A stretch of DNA of 64,000 nucleotides from an uncultured Ellagibacter sp. Its GTDB lineage: Bacteria; Actinomycetota; Coriobacteriia; Coriobacteriales; Eggerthellaceae. The position numbers were made by a program, and so were the translations under genes. The DNA is taken from NCBI RefSeq assembly GCF_934617235.1, contig NZ_CAKTTZ010000007.1, positions 7,116 through 71,115 of the forward strand, in the 5' to 3' direction. Of the stretch, positions 41,808 through 51,913 are shown one piece after another. The notes under the pieces were generated by a model. The model had not been told where the DNA came from. It saw only the letters and a list, made by a program, of their open reading frames with translations, and searched no databases. Each line of letters starts with the position of its first letter. Positions within the stretch are counted from its first letter, which is position 1.

Positions 41808-42731
41808 CTACAAATGCTCGCGAACCCATTCGATATTCGACATGATAGTCGCGATCAATTCGTCGACATCGTCGAAGACACGCATTGGGCGCAGCCACGC
41901 GATGAACTCTACCTCGATTTCGCATCCGTAGATATTGCCATCGAAATCCAGGAGATGCGCTTCGCAGTTTGCGGTCGAACGGTCGGCAAATGTCGCCGCA
42001 ACACCCATGTTGACCGCTGCCTTGTAGCGCTTCCCATCGACATGCACATAGGCGGCATAGACCCCATCGCCAACGGCACGGAACTCATCGGGGATAGAAA
42101 GGTTGGCCGTGCGGATACCCATTTGGGCACCTTCGCCGCGACCCGATACCACCGTACCGCGTACCTTCCAAGGGCGACCGAGAAGCTTTGTAGCCTCCTC
42201 GACGTTGCCCGTTGAAAGAAGTCCTCTGATGCGCGTTGCACTTACCGGAGCCCCTTCAAGGCAAAGCAATTCATGCGGCGTGACACTACACGAATGGCGC
42301 GATCCCCATTCGATAAGCGTTTCCTCGGTACCCTTCGCACGTGCTCCGAAGCGAAAGCCTTCACCAACATGGATACTTGCAGGTGCAAGCTCGCCGAAGG
42401 TTGAGGCGAGAAAGTCCTCAGGTGAAAGTGATGCAAATTCGCGCGTAAAAGGCAACACGGCAACGAAGTCGGCGCCCGAGGCGGCAAGAGCCCGAATGCG
42501 ATCCTCATTGGTCATAAGCTTCTTTAGCTCGCCCGGTCGAAACATCTCGTCGGGGTCAAGATCGAACGTGAGAGCAAAAGAAGCGCTTCCCCGCTTCTTG
42601 GAGTCTTCAATCGCACATGAAATCAGAGCTTCGTGACCTTTATGGACGCCATCGAAAACGCCGAAGGCGCAACAAGCTCCCTCGAAGCGCGTACGATCGA
42701 AGGCCTCATCAACGCTAAATATCTCCGCCAC
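41808..42731 (-). CDS. ribF: Bifunctional riboflavin kinase / FAD synthetase
   Basis: A 307-residue enzyme that makes FMN and FAD. The amino-terminal nucleotidyltransferase has FGVFDGVHKGHEALI (about residues 22-36) and SATRIRGLLSTG (about 163-174); the riboflavin kinase domain follows with GRGEGAQMGIRTANL (about 198-212). It overlaps truB by 17 bases and is last in the translation operon. Confidence 0.95.
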   Translation of the reverse strand: MAEIFSVDEAFDRTRFEGACCAFGVFDGVHKGHEALISCAIEDSKKRGSASFALTFDLDPDEMFRPGELKKLMTNEDRIRALAASGADFVAVLPFTREFASLSPEDFLASTFGELAPASIHVGEGFRFGARAKGTEETLIEWGSRHSCSVTPHELLCLEGAPVSATRIRGLLSTGNVEEATKLLGRPWKVRGTVVSGRGEGAQMGIRTANLSIPDEFRAVGDGVYAAYVHVDGKRYKAAVNMGVAATFADRSTANCEAHLLDFDGNIYGCEIEVEFIAWLRPMRVFDDVDELIATIMSNIEWVREHL

Positions 42732-43734
42732 GTCTTACTCCTGTCTGGAAGATGCAGCAAGCCTGATAGCGCTGCCGCTTTTCCTCGTAAGCATAAATCC
42801 CCACGAGCTTGTTGTCGACGATAATTGCGACGTGCTCGCCATCCTTCGGTTCCATCGCACTTTGACGCACACCCGCCGTGCAGGCACACATCTCGTCGGT
42901 CGCACTTGCATGCCGGCGCTCGCACAGTTCAACGGCAGTTTCCGGCAAAGGATTGCCGTTAGAAACAAGGCGCGCCCCATCGCCTTCGAGAAAGGCAAAG
43001 CGAAAACCTAGCAGCTTCACGGGATCGAGTGACGCATCCACGCCCATGCGCTCAAGCGCCTCAAGGGTTGCACAATCGTCGAGCGTCAAGAGTCCAGCAC
43101 TCATGCGACGAAGAACCGCCACATGCGCAGGACAGCCCACCGCAACACCGATATCGCGCGCAAGAGCCCTGATGTAAGTCCCCTTAGAGACATGGAAATC
43201 CACGTCCCATGATACGGGAGCATCGCCCTCACCGGAAACAATGGCGACCAAGTCGGCGGAATACACTTCGATATCGCGCGGTTTCAGCTCGATGATATTG
43301 CCACGGCGCGCAGCGTCGCACGCTTTGACGCCACCCACCTTGACAGCGGAATACGCTGGCGGAAGCTGCTTTTGAGGCCCGATGAAACGGGCAAGTATCT
43401 CGCACGCAAACGATTCTTCATTAGCGGCAGAAGGAACCGCTCCGAACTTAACGGGAGTACCGTCGACATCGTCGGTGTCGGTGCCCACCCCGAAGGTAAT
43501 TCGCACCCGGTAGTGTTTGTCGTGCCCAACCATATAATTATCGAGCCTCGTCGCAGGCCCAACGCAAACGCAGAGCACGCCCGATGCCAAAGGGTCGAGG
43601 GTGCCGGTATGACCGACTCGGCGCTCCCCGAAGATACGACGGACCCGGTTCACGACATCATGCGAGCTCATGCCCGAGGGCTTATCCACTCCCACAACGA
43701 GCGACAAACCCGATTGTCCTCTCTTAGCTGCCAC
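42715..43734 (-). CDS. truB: tRNA pseudouridine-55 synthase
   Basis: A 339-residue enzyme that makes pseudouridine 55 in the T loop of tRNAs. DKPSGMSSHDVVNRV, then GHTGTLDPLASGVL with the catalytic Asp47, and KGTYIRALARDIG are conserved. A GTG at 43734, seven bases after AAGGG, is chosen as start. The frame runs up to an ATG at 43785, but those codons fold into a terminator-like hairpin. The last 40 residues (EEKRQRYQACCIFQTGVRRG) overlap ribF. Confidence 0.93.
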   Translation of the reverse strand: MAAKRGQSGLSLVVGVDKPSGMSSHDVVNRVRRIFGERRVGHTGTLDPLASGVLCVCVGPATRLDNYMVGHDKHYRVRITFGVGTDTDDVDGTPVKFGAVPSAANEESFACEILARFIGPQKQLPPAYSAVKVGGVKACDAARRGNIIELKPRDIEVYSADLVAIVSGEGDAPVSWDVDFHVSKGTYIRALARDIGVAVGCPAHVAVLRRMSAGLLTLDDCATLEALERMGVDASLDPVKLLGFRFAFLEGDGARLVSNGNPLPETAVELCERRHASATDEMCACTAGVRQSAMEPKDGEHVAIIVDNKLVGIYAYEEKRQRYQACCIFQTGVRRGGDI

Positions 43735-43755
43735 TATTATCCCTTCATACAGCAA

Positions 43756-43779
43756 GAAAGCGGGAGTGCTCCCGCTTTC
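43756..43779 (-). terminator. Hairpin between coaD and truB
   Basis: GAAAGCGGGA (43756-43765) and TCCCGCTTTC (43770-43779) form a ten-pair stem with loop GTGC. On the minus strand TTGCTGTATG follows, so the U-run is poor. It may end part of the upstream transcript or be an mRNA-processing site. Confidence 0.5.
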
Positions 43780-43866
43780 CCTCATTGCAAAACCGATAAA
43801 ATCATCCTCGCGGAACCAAAAGCCCGTCGTCGAAAAACCGTACGGAGGCCAACGACCGCAATGCGC

Positions 43867-44349
43867 TTATCGTGAGAATTTCTCTTTAAGCGCGCGCTCG
43901 ACACAAGGCGGCACGAAATCTTTGATATCCCCTCCCATAGAGGCGATTTCCCGAACCACAGAGGAGGACAGATACATGTGCTGCGGCGTCGACATGATGA
44001 ACAACGTTTCCAAATTGCGATCGAGCTCATAATTGATCGCCGTCATCTGGAACTCGTATTCAAAGTCCGTGATAGCGCGCAGGCCCTTGACGACCGCGGT
44101 CGCGCCAACCTCGTGTGCGAAATCGACAAGCAGCCCATTAAATGGCTCGACGCGGACGTTTTCGAGACCCACGGTAGCCTCTTTCACCAACGCCACGCGC
44201 TCCTCAAGCGTGAAGAGCGGGCCCTTTTTCACGGACTCGGCAACCGCAACGATAACCTCATCGACGAGCTGAGAAGCACGCGTAATCACATCGAGATGCC
44301 CTACCGTGATCGGGTCGAACGTACCGGGTGTCAATGCGCATTTGACCAT
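43867..44349 (-). CDS. coaD: Phosphopantetheine adenylyltransferase
   Basis: A 160-residue enzyme of coenzyme A synthesis (phosphopantetheine plus ATP to dephospho-CoA). TPGTFDPITVGHLDVITRA at the start contains the TxGH nucleotidyl-transfer motif, and YLSSSVVREIASMGG near residue 125 is the second signature. The length is typical. It is 29 bases after nrnA. Confidence 0.96.
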   Translation of the reverse strand: MVKCALTPGTFDPITVGHLDVITRASQLVDEVIVAVAESVKKGPLFTLEERVALVKEATVGLENVRVEPFNGLLVDFAHEVGATAVVKGLRAITDFEYEFQMTAINYELDRNLETLFIMSTPQHMYLSSSVVREIASMGGDIKDFVPPCVERALKEKFSR

Positions 44350-44378
44350 ATAGCATCATCCTAACTGGGGTAACATGC

Positions 44379-45365
44379 CTATTCAAGCGCCTGCTTGATA
44401 GCCTTCTCCACCCTCACAAGCGCGCCTTCCATCGGACCTTCGATTGAGAAACCAGCAGCAGCCTTATGTCCGCCGCCTCCGAATGAGTTCGCGATTGCCG
44501 CAACGTCGGTGTCGTCCTTCGCGCGGAAACTGCCGCGAATCGTTTCGGCTTGCTCGCGCAGCATGCAGGCAACGCGAACGCCCGCGATAGAGCGAAGCGT
44601 GTCGATAAGCGCTTCTGCGTCCGCCTTTACCGCATGACATTTCTCGAAATCGCGCAGGGTAACATAACTTATCGCAGCCTGACCACCGCAGAAGAGCTTC
44701 ATGTGCTTGATAGCACAAGCCTCGAGCAAAACGGATGCTTCACTGCGGTTTTGGAAGACCTCTCGCGAAACATACGAGGCATCGACGCCCGCGGTGATCA
44801 TCTCCGAAGCTGACGCAAACGCACGAGAGTCAGCATTCTGATACTGGAAACGACCGGTGTCGGTAACCAAGCCGGTATAGGCGCACAACGCGATATCGCC
44901 CGAGTTGTCGACGCGCATACATTTGGAAAGCTCCCAGATGAGCATAGTAGTTGCCGCCATCGAGGGATTGCAATACGTAAGGGTACTCATCGTCTCGGGA
45001 TAAGCGTGGTGGTCGATGGTAATCGAGTACTCCGCCTCATCGAGCAGACGCGAAGCATCCCCGATTCGCTCACGATTGGGAACGTCAACAGCGACGAACG
45101 TCCCGACTTCGCCCATGTAATCACGCGCATACACCATGTCTTCAATCCCCGGCAAAAACGAAAGACGCACGTCGGGCTTTTCAGGCTTCGCCAACACGCA
45201 CGTCACCTTTTTCCCGAGGCGGCGCAGAATTCCCGCTAAGGCGAGCTGTGAGCCCAGGCAATCGCCGTCAGGGCTCACATGGCCGCAAATCACATAATCA
45301 TCGCGCGATTTCAAAACCGCGGAGATCTCCGTAAGCGAAACGTTCGTTTGCGGTGTGACCGGCAT
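44379..45365 (-). CDS. nrnA: DHH phosphoesterase, nanoRNase/pAp phosphatase
   Basis: A 328-residue DHH/DHHA1 protein of the NrnA family, which degrades short RNAs and 3'-phosphoadenosine 5'-phosphate. The metal-binding motifs are GHVSPDGDCLGSQLALAGIL, VAVDVPNRERIGD, TIDHHAYPE and YTGLVTDTGRF; the DHHA1 part ends in GGGGHKAAAGFSIEG. It lies one base after rbfA, a usual position in this operon. Confidence 0.93.
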   Translation of the reverse strand: MPVTPQTNVSLTEISAVLKSRDDYVICGHVSPDGDCLGSQLALAGILRRLGKKVTCVLAKPEKPDVRLSFLPGIEDMVYARDYMGEVGTFVAVDVPNRERIGDASRLLDEAEYSITIDHHAYPETMSTLTYCNPSMAATTMLIWELSKCMRVDNSGDIALCAYTGLVTDTGRFQYQNADSRAFASASEMITAGVDASYVSREVFQNRSEASVLLEACAIKHMKLFCGGQAAISYVTLRDFEKCHAVKADAEALIDTLRSIAGVRVACMLREQAETIRGSFRAKDDTDVAAIANSFGGGGHKAAAGFSIEGPMEGALVRVEKAIKQALE

Positions 45366-45366
45366 G

Positions 45367-45744
45367 CTACTCGTCCTCTTCTTCCTCTTTCATAATGACC
45401 GGCGGACGCTGGGATTCGCGCGCAAGGGCACCGGCGATACGCTCGGCCGTATCGACGCTTCGATCGAGCATGAAGCGCAACTCAGGGGCGACGCGCCAGG
45501 ACAAACGGCGCGCCATGAGCGAGCGGATACGGCCACTCGCCCTGGTGAAAGCCTCGGCAACCTTGTCGTAGCGCTGCTTGTCCGCGGAATAGTACACGTT
45601 GCAGACGCTGCGGTCGAAAGAAACCTCGCAACCGGTGATTGTGACCATCGACAACTCGGGATCGGATATATCGAACAGCAGGATGCTCGCGATAACCTCG
45701 CGCGCCTGCTCGTTGACCTTGCGGCTCGAAGAACCTTGCTTCAT
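45367..45744 (-). CDS. rbfA: Ribosome-binding factor A
   Basis: A 125-residue KH-fold protein that helps mature the 16S rRNA in the small subunit. It has KVNEQAREVIASILLFDISD near the start, the VYYSADKQRYDKVAEAFTRA helix and LSWRVAPELRFMLDRSVD near residue 90. Nine bases after infB, with GGAGG just upstream. Length usual. Confidence 0.94.
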   Translation of the reverse strand: MKQGSSSRKVNEQAREVIASILLFDISDPELSMVTITGCEVSFDRSVCNVYYSADKQRYDKVAEAFTRASGRIRSLMARRLSWRVAPELRFMLDRSVDTAERIAGALARESQRPPVIMKEEEEDE

Positions 45745-45753
45745 GCCGACCTC

Positions 45754-48513
45754 CTACTCCGTACGCTCGACCTCTTTGACGACGTAGCCTTCGATGGTAT
45801 CGCCGACCTTGAGGTCCTGGTAACCGCTGATGCCGATACCGCACTCGTAACCCTGCTTGACCGTCTTGACGTCGTCCTTGAAGCGACGCAAGCTGGCGAT
45901 TTCACCCTCGAAGACGACGGTGCCGTCGCGCACGATGCGCACCTTGTCCTCGCGATGAATCTCGCCGTCGGTGATGTAGCAACCGGCGATGGTGCCGACC
46001 TTGGGCACCTTGAAGGTCTCGCGGATCTCGGCAACACCGGTGTCTTCCTCGATGATATCGGGCGAGAGCAAACCGACGCGCGCAGCGTTGATGTCCTCGA
46101 TCGCCTGATAGATGACGCGATACAGACGGATGTCGACCTTCTCCTTCTCAGCCTGCTGCTTGGACTTGCCGGTCGGGCGCACGTTGAAGCCGATGATGAT
46201 GGCGTCGGAAGCCGCAGCGAGCGTAACGTCAGTTTCGGTGATACCGCCGACAGCAGAGTGCACGATGTTGATGCGCACCTCAGACTGATCCATCTTCTCA
46301 AAGGCGTCGCGCAAGGCTTCAATCGAGCCCTGAACGTCGGCCTTCACGATAAGGTTCAAGTCGGTCTGTTTGCCCTCTTCGATGCGGCTGAACAGATCAT
46401 CCAAGCTCATGTGGGACTTGGTCTCCTGCTCGGCGAGGCGGGCACGCAGCGCACGTTCCTCAGCGAGCTTGCGAGCATCGCGCTCGTCTTCGAACACGCG
46501 GAATTCGTCGCCTGCCGTCGGGACGCTGTTCAAACCGAGAATCTCAACAGGATCGGCGGGGCCAGCGGAATCGACATGCTTGCCGCGCGGGTCAATGAGC
46601 GCACGAACGCGACCATAGGACGTGCCCGCCACAACGGTGTCGCCGGGATGCAGGGTTCCGCGATGGATGAGCACGGTCGCAACCGGGCCGCGGCCCTTGT
46701 CGAGGTTCGCCTCGATGACGTAGCCGGAAGCCTCGGCATCGGGGTTCGCCTTGAGCTCAAGCACGTCAGCCTGGAGAAGAATCGTCTCGAGCAGGTCGTC
46801 GATGTGGAGCTTCTTTTTCGCGGAGACCTCGACGAACATGTTCTTGCCGCCCCACTCTTCGGGGATGACGCCGTGCTCGACGAGTTCCTGGCGAACGCGG
46901 TCAGGGTTCGCGCCGGGCTTGTCGATCTTGTTCACCGCGACGACGATGGGCACATCCGCCGCCTTCGCGTGGTTGATTGCCTCGATGGTCTGCGGCATGA
47001 CTCCGTCGTCGGCGGCAACGACGAGCACGATGACGTCGGTTACCTGGGCACCGCGGGCGCGCATGGCGGTAAACGCCTCGTGACCAGGGGTGTCGATGAA
47101 GGTAATCTGACGGCCGTCGATGTTGACAATCGATGCGCCGATGTGCTGGGTGATGCCGCCCGCTTCGCCCGCAGCGACGCCGGTGTGGCGGATTGCATCG
47201 AGCAACGAAGTCTTGCCGTGGTCGACGTGTCCCATAACGGTCACGACCGGCGGACGCGGCTTCAAGTCTTCCTCAGAGTCGTGGTACACGACGGCATATT
47301 CCTCTTCGGGCGAAACGACGCGCACCTTGCGACCCATGTCGTCAGCGATGAGCTCGATGAGGTCATCAGACATAGATTGCGTAAGCGTCAGCGCCTGACC
47401 GAGCATGAACAGACGCTTGATCACGTCGTTCGGCTGCACGCCGAGAAGCTCGGCGAACTTGGCAACGGTTGCACCCTGGGGAATCTCCACGACGGAATCG
47501 TCGAGCACGAGCGTGGGGTCGAGGCCCTTCTGGATGGCCTCCATCTCCATGCGCTCGCGAGCCTCGGCCTGACGCTTCTCCTTGCGCTTCTTGCGGCGAC
47601 CCTCTCCCTCATGGGAGTTCGCGGCGGCGACGGCAGCACGCGCCTCAGCGAGCACCTTGTCGCGCTGGAGCTTTTCGGCCTGAACCGCCATCTGGGCATA
47701 ACGATCTTCGCCCTGGCTCTGGTTTTGATTCTCGAGCTCGGGAACAACCTGCACGACGTTGCCGCGCTTGCCCTTCTTAGGACCGCGCTCACCCTTCGCG
47801 GGACGGTTGCCGCGCTCGGGCTTGGGCTTGTTGGCCTGCTCGGCCTTTTGTGCTTCGATGCGCTGCTTCTCGGACTCGATCTGGGAAAGCAGCGAGCTGA
47901 AGTTGGAAGACTTCTTGGCGGTGAGCACAGGCGCCGGGCCCTTGTGCTGCGTTGCGGGCTTGGAAGACTTCTTGCCGCGGGAGCGCAGCGCTTCCTCGAC
48001 AGCCTGTTTCTTCGCAACTTCTGCCGCCATCTTCGCCGCACGAGCCTTGGCGCGCGCTTCAGCCTTCTCGCGGGCAACACGCTCCTTCTCGGACTCGATC
48101 TGGCTCGCAAGACCCTCGAAACCGCTGCTCACAGGAGCCTTTTTCGGTTCATGCTTGGGCTTCTCGGCGCGGGCATCAGCCTCAGGCGCCTGGCCTTCGC
48201 GACGAGCACGCTCGGCTTCGCGCAGTGCACGTTCCTTCTCGACGGCAGCGCGGCGATTGGCCTCTTCCTCGGCCTTCTTGCGCTCTTCTTCCGCCTTCTC
48301 CTCGGCAAGCTGCTTAGCTTCCTCGGCATCGATCTTGCCAGCACGCTGCTTGATCTCGGGCGAAAGATTCTTGCGAATCTTATCGACGTAGGCATCGGCA
48401 AGCATGCTCGCATGGCTTTTCGCCGGTATCTTCATCTCGTGCAACCGGTCGAGCAATTCCTTGCTCGTCATGTCGAATTCTTTCGCCAATTCATGTACTC
48501 GCATGCTGGCCAT
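45754..48513 (-). CDS. infB: Translation initiation factor IF-2
   Basis: A 919-residue IF-2. The amino end [20 protein letters not shown] is an IF2_N domain, then about 280 residues of charged, Ala/Glu/Lys-rich linker and a second IF2_N. The G domain has [22 protein letters not shown] and [10 protein letters not shown] (about residues 425-540); domains II-IV follow to the end with IGFNVRPTG and the fMet-tRNA binding part. A 1076-codon frame on the other strand is a shadow. Confidence 0.97.
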   Translation of the reverse strand: MASMRVHELAKEFDMTSKELLDRLHEMKIPAKSHASMLADAYVDKIRKNLSPEIKQRAGKIDAEEAKQLAEEKAEEERKKAEEEANRRAAVEKERALREAERARREGQAPEADARAEKPKHEPKKAPVSSGFEGLASQIESEKERVAREKAEARAKARAAKMAAEVAKKQAVEEALRSRGKKSSKPATQHKGPAPVLTAKKSSNFSSLLSQIESEKQRIEAQKAEQANKPKPERGNRPAKGERGPKKGKRGNVVQVVPELENQNQSQGEDRYAQMAVQAEKLQRDKVLAEARAAVAAANSHEGEGRRKKRKEKRQAEARERMEMEAIQKGLDPTLVLDDSVVEIPQGATVAKFAELLGVQPNDVIKRLFMLGQALTLTQSMSDDLIELIADDMGRKVRVVSPEEEYAVVYHDSEEDLKPRPPVVTVMGHVDHGKTSLLDAIRHTGVAAGEAGGITQHIGASIVNIDGRQITFIDTPGHEAFTAMRARGAQVTDVIVLVVAADDGVMPQTIEAINHAKAADVPIVVAVNKIDKPGANPDRVRQELVEHGVIPEEWGGKNMFVEVSAKKKLHIDDLLETILLQADVLELKANPDAEASGYVIEANLDKGRGPVATVLIHRGTLHPGDTVVAGTSYGRVRALIDPRGKHVDSAGPADPVEILGLNSVPTAGDEFRVFEDERDARKLAEERALRARLAEQETKSHMSLDDLFSRIEEGKQTDLNLIVKADVQGSIEALRDAFEKMDQSEVRINIVHSAVGGITETDVTLAAASDAIIIGFNVRPTGKSKQQAEKEKVDIRLYRVIYQAIEDINAARVGLLSPDIIEEDTGVAEIRETFKVPKVGTIAGCYITDGEIHREDKVRIVRDGTVVFEGEIASLRRFKDDVKTVKQGYECGIGISGYQDLKVGDTIEGYVVKEVERTE

Positions 48514-48525
48514 GTACCACTCCTC

Positions 48526-48822
48526 TTATTCTCTTCCGACGCAACGGCTCGTGTCGCGAGACATTTCGCCGGCGATGCGCTCTAAATCCTGCTCACCGAG
48601 CTTCGTGCGAAGGGCTCGGTCAAGTTTACCCGCCTTACGTGCAGCGGCAAAGCACTCCGCGGAGCATACATACGCACCGCGCCCGGGAGCGCGCCCCGAA
48701 GGGTCGAAGGACACGACACCTTCAGGCGAGCGAACGATGCGCAAAAGCGCGCGCTTCGAATCGGCTGTGCCGCAGGCAACGCACGTACGCTGCTTCTTCT
48801 TTGTCGGTGTCGTCTGTGCCAT
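48526..48822 (-). CDS. ylxR: YlxR-family RNA-binding protein
   Basis: A 98-residue DUF448/YlxR protein with [20 protein letters not shown] and [16 protein letters not shown], the RNA-binding loops of the family. The four cysteines may bind metal. YlxR is always found between nusA and infB, as here, and regulates RNase P or transcription in some species. The ATG at 48822 follows GGGAG at seven bases. Confidence 0.93.
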   Translation of the reverse strand: MAQTTPTKKKQRTCVACGTADSKRALLRIVRSPEGVVSFDPSGRAPGRGAYVCSAECFAAARKAGKLDRALRTKLGEQDLERIAGEMSRDTSRCVGRE

Positions 48823-48848
48823 TGTACGCTCCCGCAATCCCTCTACGC

Positions 48849-50066
48849 TTATTCTGCGTCATCCAAATCGGCATGGATACCGCAGAAACGGCTGTTGGGT
48901 CGTGCATGGTTGCGGCAGCGGTTGCCCTCTTCGTCCACAAAGGCGCACAAGCCCTCTTCATCCTCATCGATTTCGTCCTCATCGATGAGGATATTCTCGT
49001 TGCGAAGGGGCGCGCCGGCAAAGCTAGCGCTCTTGATGTCGATATGCCAACCAGTCAGTCGCGCAGCAAGACGGGCATTCTGGCCCTCCTTGCCGATAGC
49101 GAGCGAAAGCTGGTCGTCGGGAACGACGACGGTCGCGTAGTTGTTCTCCTCGTCGATGATGACCTTCGTCACCTTCGCGGGCGAAAGCGCGTTTGCCACA
49201 TAGACCGCTGGATCCTCGTTCCATTGAATGACGTCGACACGCTCGTTGCGCAGCTCCTCGACGACCATGCGCACACGGCTGCCCTTCGGGCCAACGCATG
49301 CGCCGACCGGATCGAGGTTGCGCTCGCGGGAGGCGACGGCAACCTTGGAGCGGGCGCCAGGCTCGCGGGCGATCGACTTGATCTCGACCACACCGTCATA
49401 GATTTCGGGGACTTCGATCTCAAAGAGACGGCGGATGAGGTCGGGATGCGTGCGGGAAACGATGATGGACGGACGCGCCTGGTCACCGCGAGCCTTGGGA
49501 AGGTCGCTTGCAGGGTCGCGCACGTCGATGATCAGCACCTTCAGTCGCTGGTTGTGGCGGTAGTGCTCGTTGTTCGGGCGCTCGTTACGCTCGTTGGGGA
49601 GACGTTTCAAGTCGTAATGAGGAAGCTCAGCTTCGACACCGTCGCGAATCTTGATGATGGTGAAATCGGGCGTGCCCTGGAGCACGGTACCTGTCACCAG
49701 GTCGCCCACACGATGCGAGAACTCCTGGTAGATGGACTGACGCCCCGCCTCGCGGACGATCGTGGAGATGACGCTCTTGGCGTTTTGCGCAGCGATACGA
49801 CTCACGTCGTCGGGCGTCACGTCGCGCTCGGTGAACTCGGAATACTCACCGGTCTCCGGGTCGGGTTCCCCAACGGGGACAAGCTCGTACACGTAGATCT
49901 TGCCCGTCTGGCGGTCGATGGTGACGCGAGCGTCCCATTCGAGGTCGAGAATATGCTGATAGCTTTTAGCGAGCGAAGCCTCCAAGCGCTCGATCAGGTA
50001 GAACTCGTCGATTTTGCGTTCGTGAGCGAGAGCCTGCAGCGCTTCGATCAGTTCAGAGTTAGCCAC
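48849..50066 (-). CDS. nusA: Transcription termination/antitermination protein NusA with a Cys/His tail
   Basis: A 405-residue NusA: amino-terminal RNA polymerase-binding domain (about 1-130), S1 domain (about 130-200), and two KH domains with [16 protein letters not shown] and [18 protein letters not shown]. It lacks the acidic repeats of E. coli. After an acidic linker the tail carries Cys374, Cys384, His387, Cys395 and His398 ([11 protein letters not shown], then RFCGIH), a possible zinc-binding module not found in textbook NusA. It lies between rimP and ylxR. Confidence 0.95.
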   Translation of the reverse strand: MANSELIEALQALAHERKIDEFYLIERLEASLAKSYQHILDLEWDARVTIDRQTGKIYVYELVPVGEPDPETGEYSEFTERDVTPDDVSRIAAQNAKSVISTIVREAGRQSIYQEFSHRVGDLVTGTVLQGTPDFTIIKIRDGVEAELPHYDLKRLPNERNERPNNEHYRHNQRLKVLIIDVRDPASDLPKARGDQARPSIIVSRTHPDLIRRLFEIEVPEIYDGVVEIKSIAREPGARSKVAVASRERNLDPVGACVGPKGSRVRMVVEELRNERVDVIQWNEDPAVYVANALSPAKVTKVIIDEENNYATVVVPDDQLSLAIGKEGQNARLAARLTGWHIDIKSASFAGAPLRNENILIDEDEIDEDEEGLCAFVDEEGNRCRNHARPNSRFCGIHADLDDAE

Positions 50067-50084
50067 GTCTGGTCGCTTCCTTTC

Positions 50085-50552
50085 TTAGCTGAAGTCTACA
50101 GCGCCCACCACATGGGCGCGTTTGATGAGCGAGTAATCGATAGCGATGCGCGAACCGTCGATCTCGACGAGCACGTCATCGCCTTCCATGCCTTCGAGCA
50201 TGCCGGTGAATGAGCTGCGTCCGTCGATAGGAGACGACGTTTTCACCACAACCTGCTCGCCAGAGAAACGGGTGAAGTGCTCCTTCGTTCGAAGGGGCCT
50301 ATCTATTCCAGGAGAGGAAACCTCAAGCATGTAGGCACCAGGGAACGGATCGATCTCGTCCATGATGCGGTTGATCCATACCTGGGCGCTCGCGAGCTCG
50401 TCGAAGCTCACACCCTCGTCGGTGTCGATGAAGACGCGAATCGTCGGAGCCTTCTTCGACCCCATGATTTCAAGGGACACGATTTCGACCCCGCTGGCCT
50501 TAGCTGTGGGCTCGAGCGCATCGAGCAGTTTCTGTTCTTTGGCGGTGAGCAT
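50085..50552 (-). CDS. rimP: Ribosome maturation factor RimP
   Basis: A 155-residue RimP, needed for 30S subunit assembly. The amino domain has VEIVSLEIMGSKKAPTIRVF and FPGAYMLEVSSPGIDRPLRT, followed by the SH3-like carboxy domain (DDVLVEIDGSRIAIDYSLIKRAHV). It is the first gene of the operon that runs to ribF. GAAGGAGGCGAC lies before the ATG. Confidence 0.94.
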   Translation of the reverse strand: MLTAKEQKLLDALEPTAKASGVEIVSLEIMGSKKAPTIRVFIDTDEGVSFDELASAQVWINRIMDEIDPFPGAYMLEVSSPGIDRPLRTKEHFTRFSGEQVVVKTSSPIDGRSSFTGMLEGMEGDDVLVEIDGSRIAIDYSLIKRAHVVGAVDFS

Positions 50553-50620
50553 GTCGCCTCCTTCCTATGACGTATTCGTTGCACGCTTTCGTTGCAGAGC
50601 GGTGTTTTCGCCCCAACATA

Positions 50621-50650
50621 CAAAGAAAGCGGGACGAAGCCCACTTTCTC
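50621..50650 (-). terminator. Terminator upstream of rimP
   Basis: On the minus strand GAAAGTGGG (50640-50648) pairs with CCCGCTTTC (50625-50633) including one G-U pair, followed by TTTGTATG. Depending on where rimP transcription starts it would stop read-through from murB or act in the rimP leader. Confidence 0.55.
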
Positions 50651-50694
50651 AAAGAAGCGAAAGTATGATGCGCACCGCTGTGCACAGTACATTA

Positions 50695-50700
50695 TTTATA
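50695..50700 (-). promoter_or_regulatory. Candidate -10 box of the rimP operon
   Basis: TATAAA on the minus strand at 50695-50700, within the 328-base gap between rimP and murB. No clear -35. CTGTGCACAG at 50678-50687 is a small palindrome just after it. The rest of the gap shows no gene. Confidence 0.4.
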
Positions 50701-50880
50701 CCACAGAAAGGGAAGTTTTGGCTAGCGAGAAGCTTCGCATCGCGCAAGTTCGCCACAATCCAGCGGCAAGCGGCACGGCAAGTAGGGAAGCATTCGCCGC
50801 GTCGCTCCCCTGTTTTCGAACATTCGTGTCGCATGGGAGCTCGCCTTTGCTCAAAGTACTTGCCGCCACGCTTATGCGCC

Positions 50881-51786
50881 TTACCCCCACATGCGAACCT
50901 CGGGTTCGAGCATAACGCCCGAGTCCTCGAACACGCGGCGCTGCACCTCGGCGATGAGCGACTGCACATCGGCCGCCGTCGCATCGCCAGCATTCACGAC
51001 AAACCCTGTGTGCTTGGTGGAAACCTGAGCTCCGCCAACCGAAAGGCCCCCAAGCCCCGCCTGATCGATGAGCGCCGCAGCAAAATAGCCCTCCGGGCGC
51101 TTGAAGGTGCTTCCAGCAGAAGGCATATCGATCGGCTGCTTCGCCTCGCGCTTGCTCGTAAGCTCGTCCATACGCGCGCGGATGTCCTCCTCGGGTGCAG
51201 GGGAAAGCTCGAGGGTCGCAGCAACCACGACGTAGCGCGCGGCGTCGAACATGCTGTGACGGTACGACCATTCTGTCTCATCGCGAGGCACTTCCACGAT
51301 GCGTCCCTCGGGGGTTACGCACGTGACCCGCACACACACCTGCGAGAATTCGCCGTCATAGGCGCCGGCGTTCATGATCGCGGCGCCGCCTATGGTGCCC
51401 GGGATGCCGCATGCGAACTCGTATCCCGAAAGACCCGCCGCCCGCGCCGCCTCGGCGACGTCCGCGTTCGTGGCGCCTGCTTCCGCAACGATGCGGGAGC
51501 CCTCGACGCGGATCGAAGAGAGATTGTCGCGAACCTCGATCACCACGCCGTCGACACCCTCGTCGGATACGAGCAAATCGCTTCCGCAACCGAGGACGCG
51601 CCAAGGTTCGCCCGCCTGCTCGCACGCAAGCACAACCTGCGACACTTCCGCAACGCTGCAGGGCGAGACGAACAGCTCGGCAGGGCCTCCGATCTTGAAC
51701 GTGGTGTGGAGCGAAAGCGGCTCCGATAGGCGCACATTCGCCTTGCCAACGATGTCAGCAAGCCTCTCTGTCAGCGATTGATCCAT
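50881..51786 (-). CDS. murB: UDP-N-acetylenolpyruvoylglucosamine reductase
   Basis: A 301-residue FAD enzyme that makes UDP-MurNAc for peptidoglycan. LGCGSDLLVSDEG, the FAD loop GIPGTIGGAAIMNAGAYDGE (about residues 125-144), the catalytic Ser in PSAGSTFKRPEG and the carboxy-terminal Glu in LEPEVRMWG are present. ATG at 51786 follows AAAGGA. The gene is preceded by a terminator of leuA, so it is probably read separately. Confidence 0.95.
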   Translation of the reverse strand: MDQSLTERLADIVGKANVRLSEPLSLHTTFKIGGPAELFVSPCSVAEVSQVVLACEQAGEPWRVLGCGSDLLVSDEGVDGVVIEVRDNLSSIRVEGSRIVAEAGATNADVAEAARAAGLSGYEFACGIPGTIGGAAIMNAGAYDGEFSQVCVRVTCVTPEGRIVEVPRDETEWSYRHSMFDAARYVVVAATLELSPAPEEDIRARMDELTSKREAKQPIDMPSAGSTFKRPEGYFAAALIDQAGLGGLSVGGAQVSTKHTGFVVNAGDATAADVQSLIAEVQRRVFEDSGVMLEPEVRMWG

Positions 51787-51860
51787 CTTCGCGTCCTTTC
51801 CTTTCAAAATCCGATGCGGCAGCGATTGGGGCCGCGAGGGGCTGGGCAAGGGCCGTTAGC

Positions 51861-51888
51861 AAAAGCGGCGCCCGAGATGAGCGCCGCC
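51861..51888 (-). terminator. Terminator after leuA
   Basis: GCGGCGC (51865-51871) and GCGCCGC (51881-51887) form a GC stem with TTTTGC following on the minus strand (51861-51864). It lies 26 bases after the leuA stop. Confidence 0.75.
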
Positions 51889-51913
51889 GATGAGCAGAAC
51901 AAACGCCCGAAAG

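Noticed and set aside
45355..48585. A 1076-codon open frame on the plus strand
   Set aside because: It is exactly antisense to rbfA and infB, which are certain. The charged, Glu/Lys/Ala-rich IF-2 linker in GC-rich DNA gives long open antisense frames with Leu/Ala-rich shadow translation.
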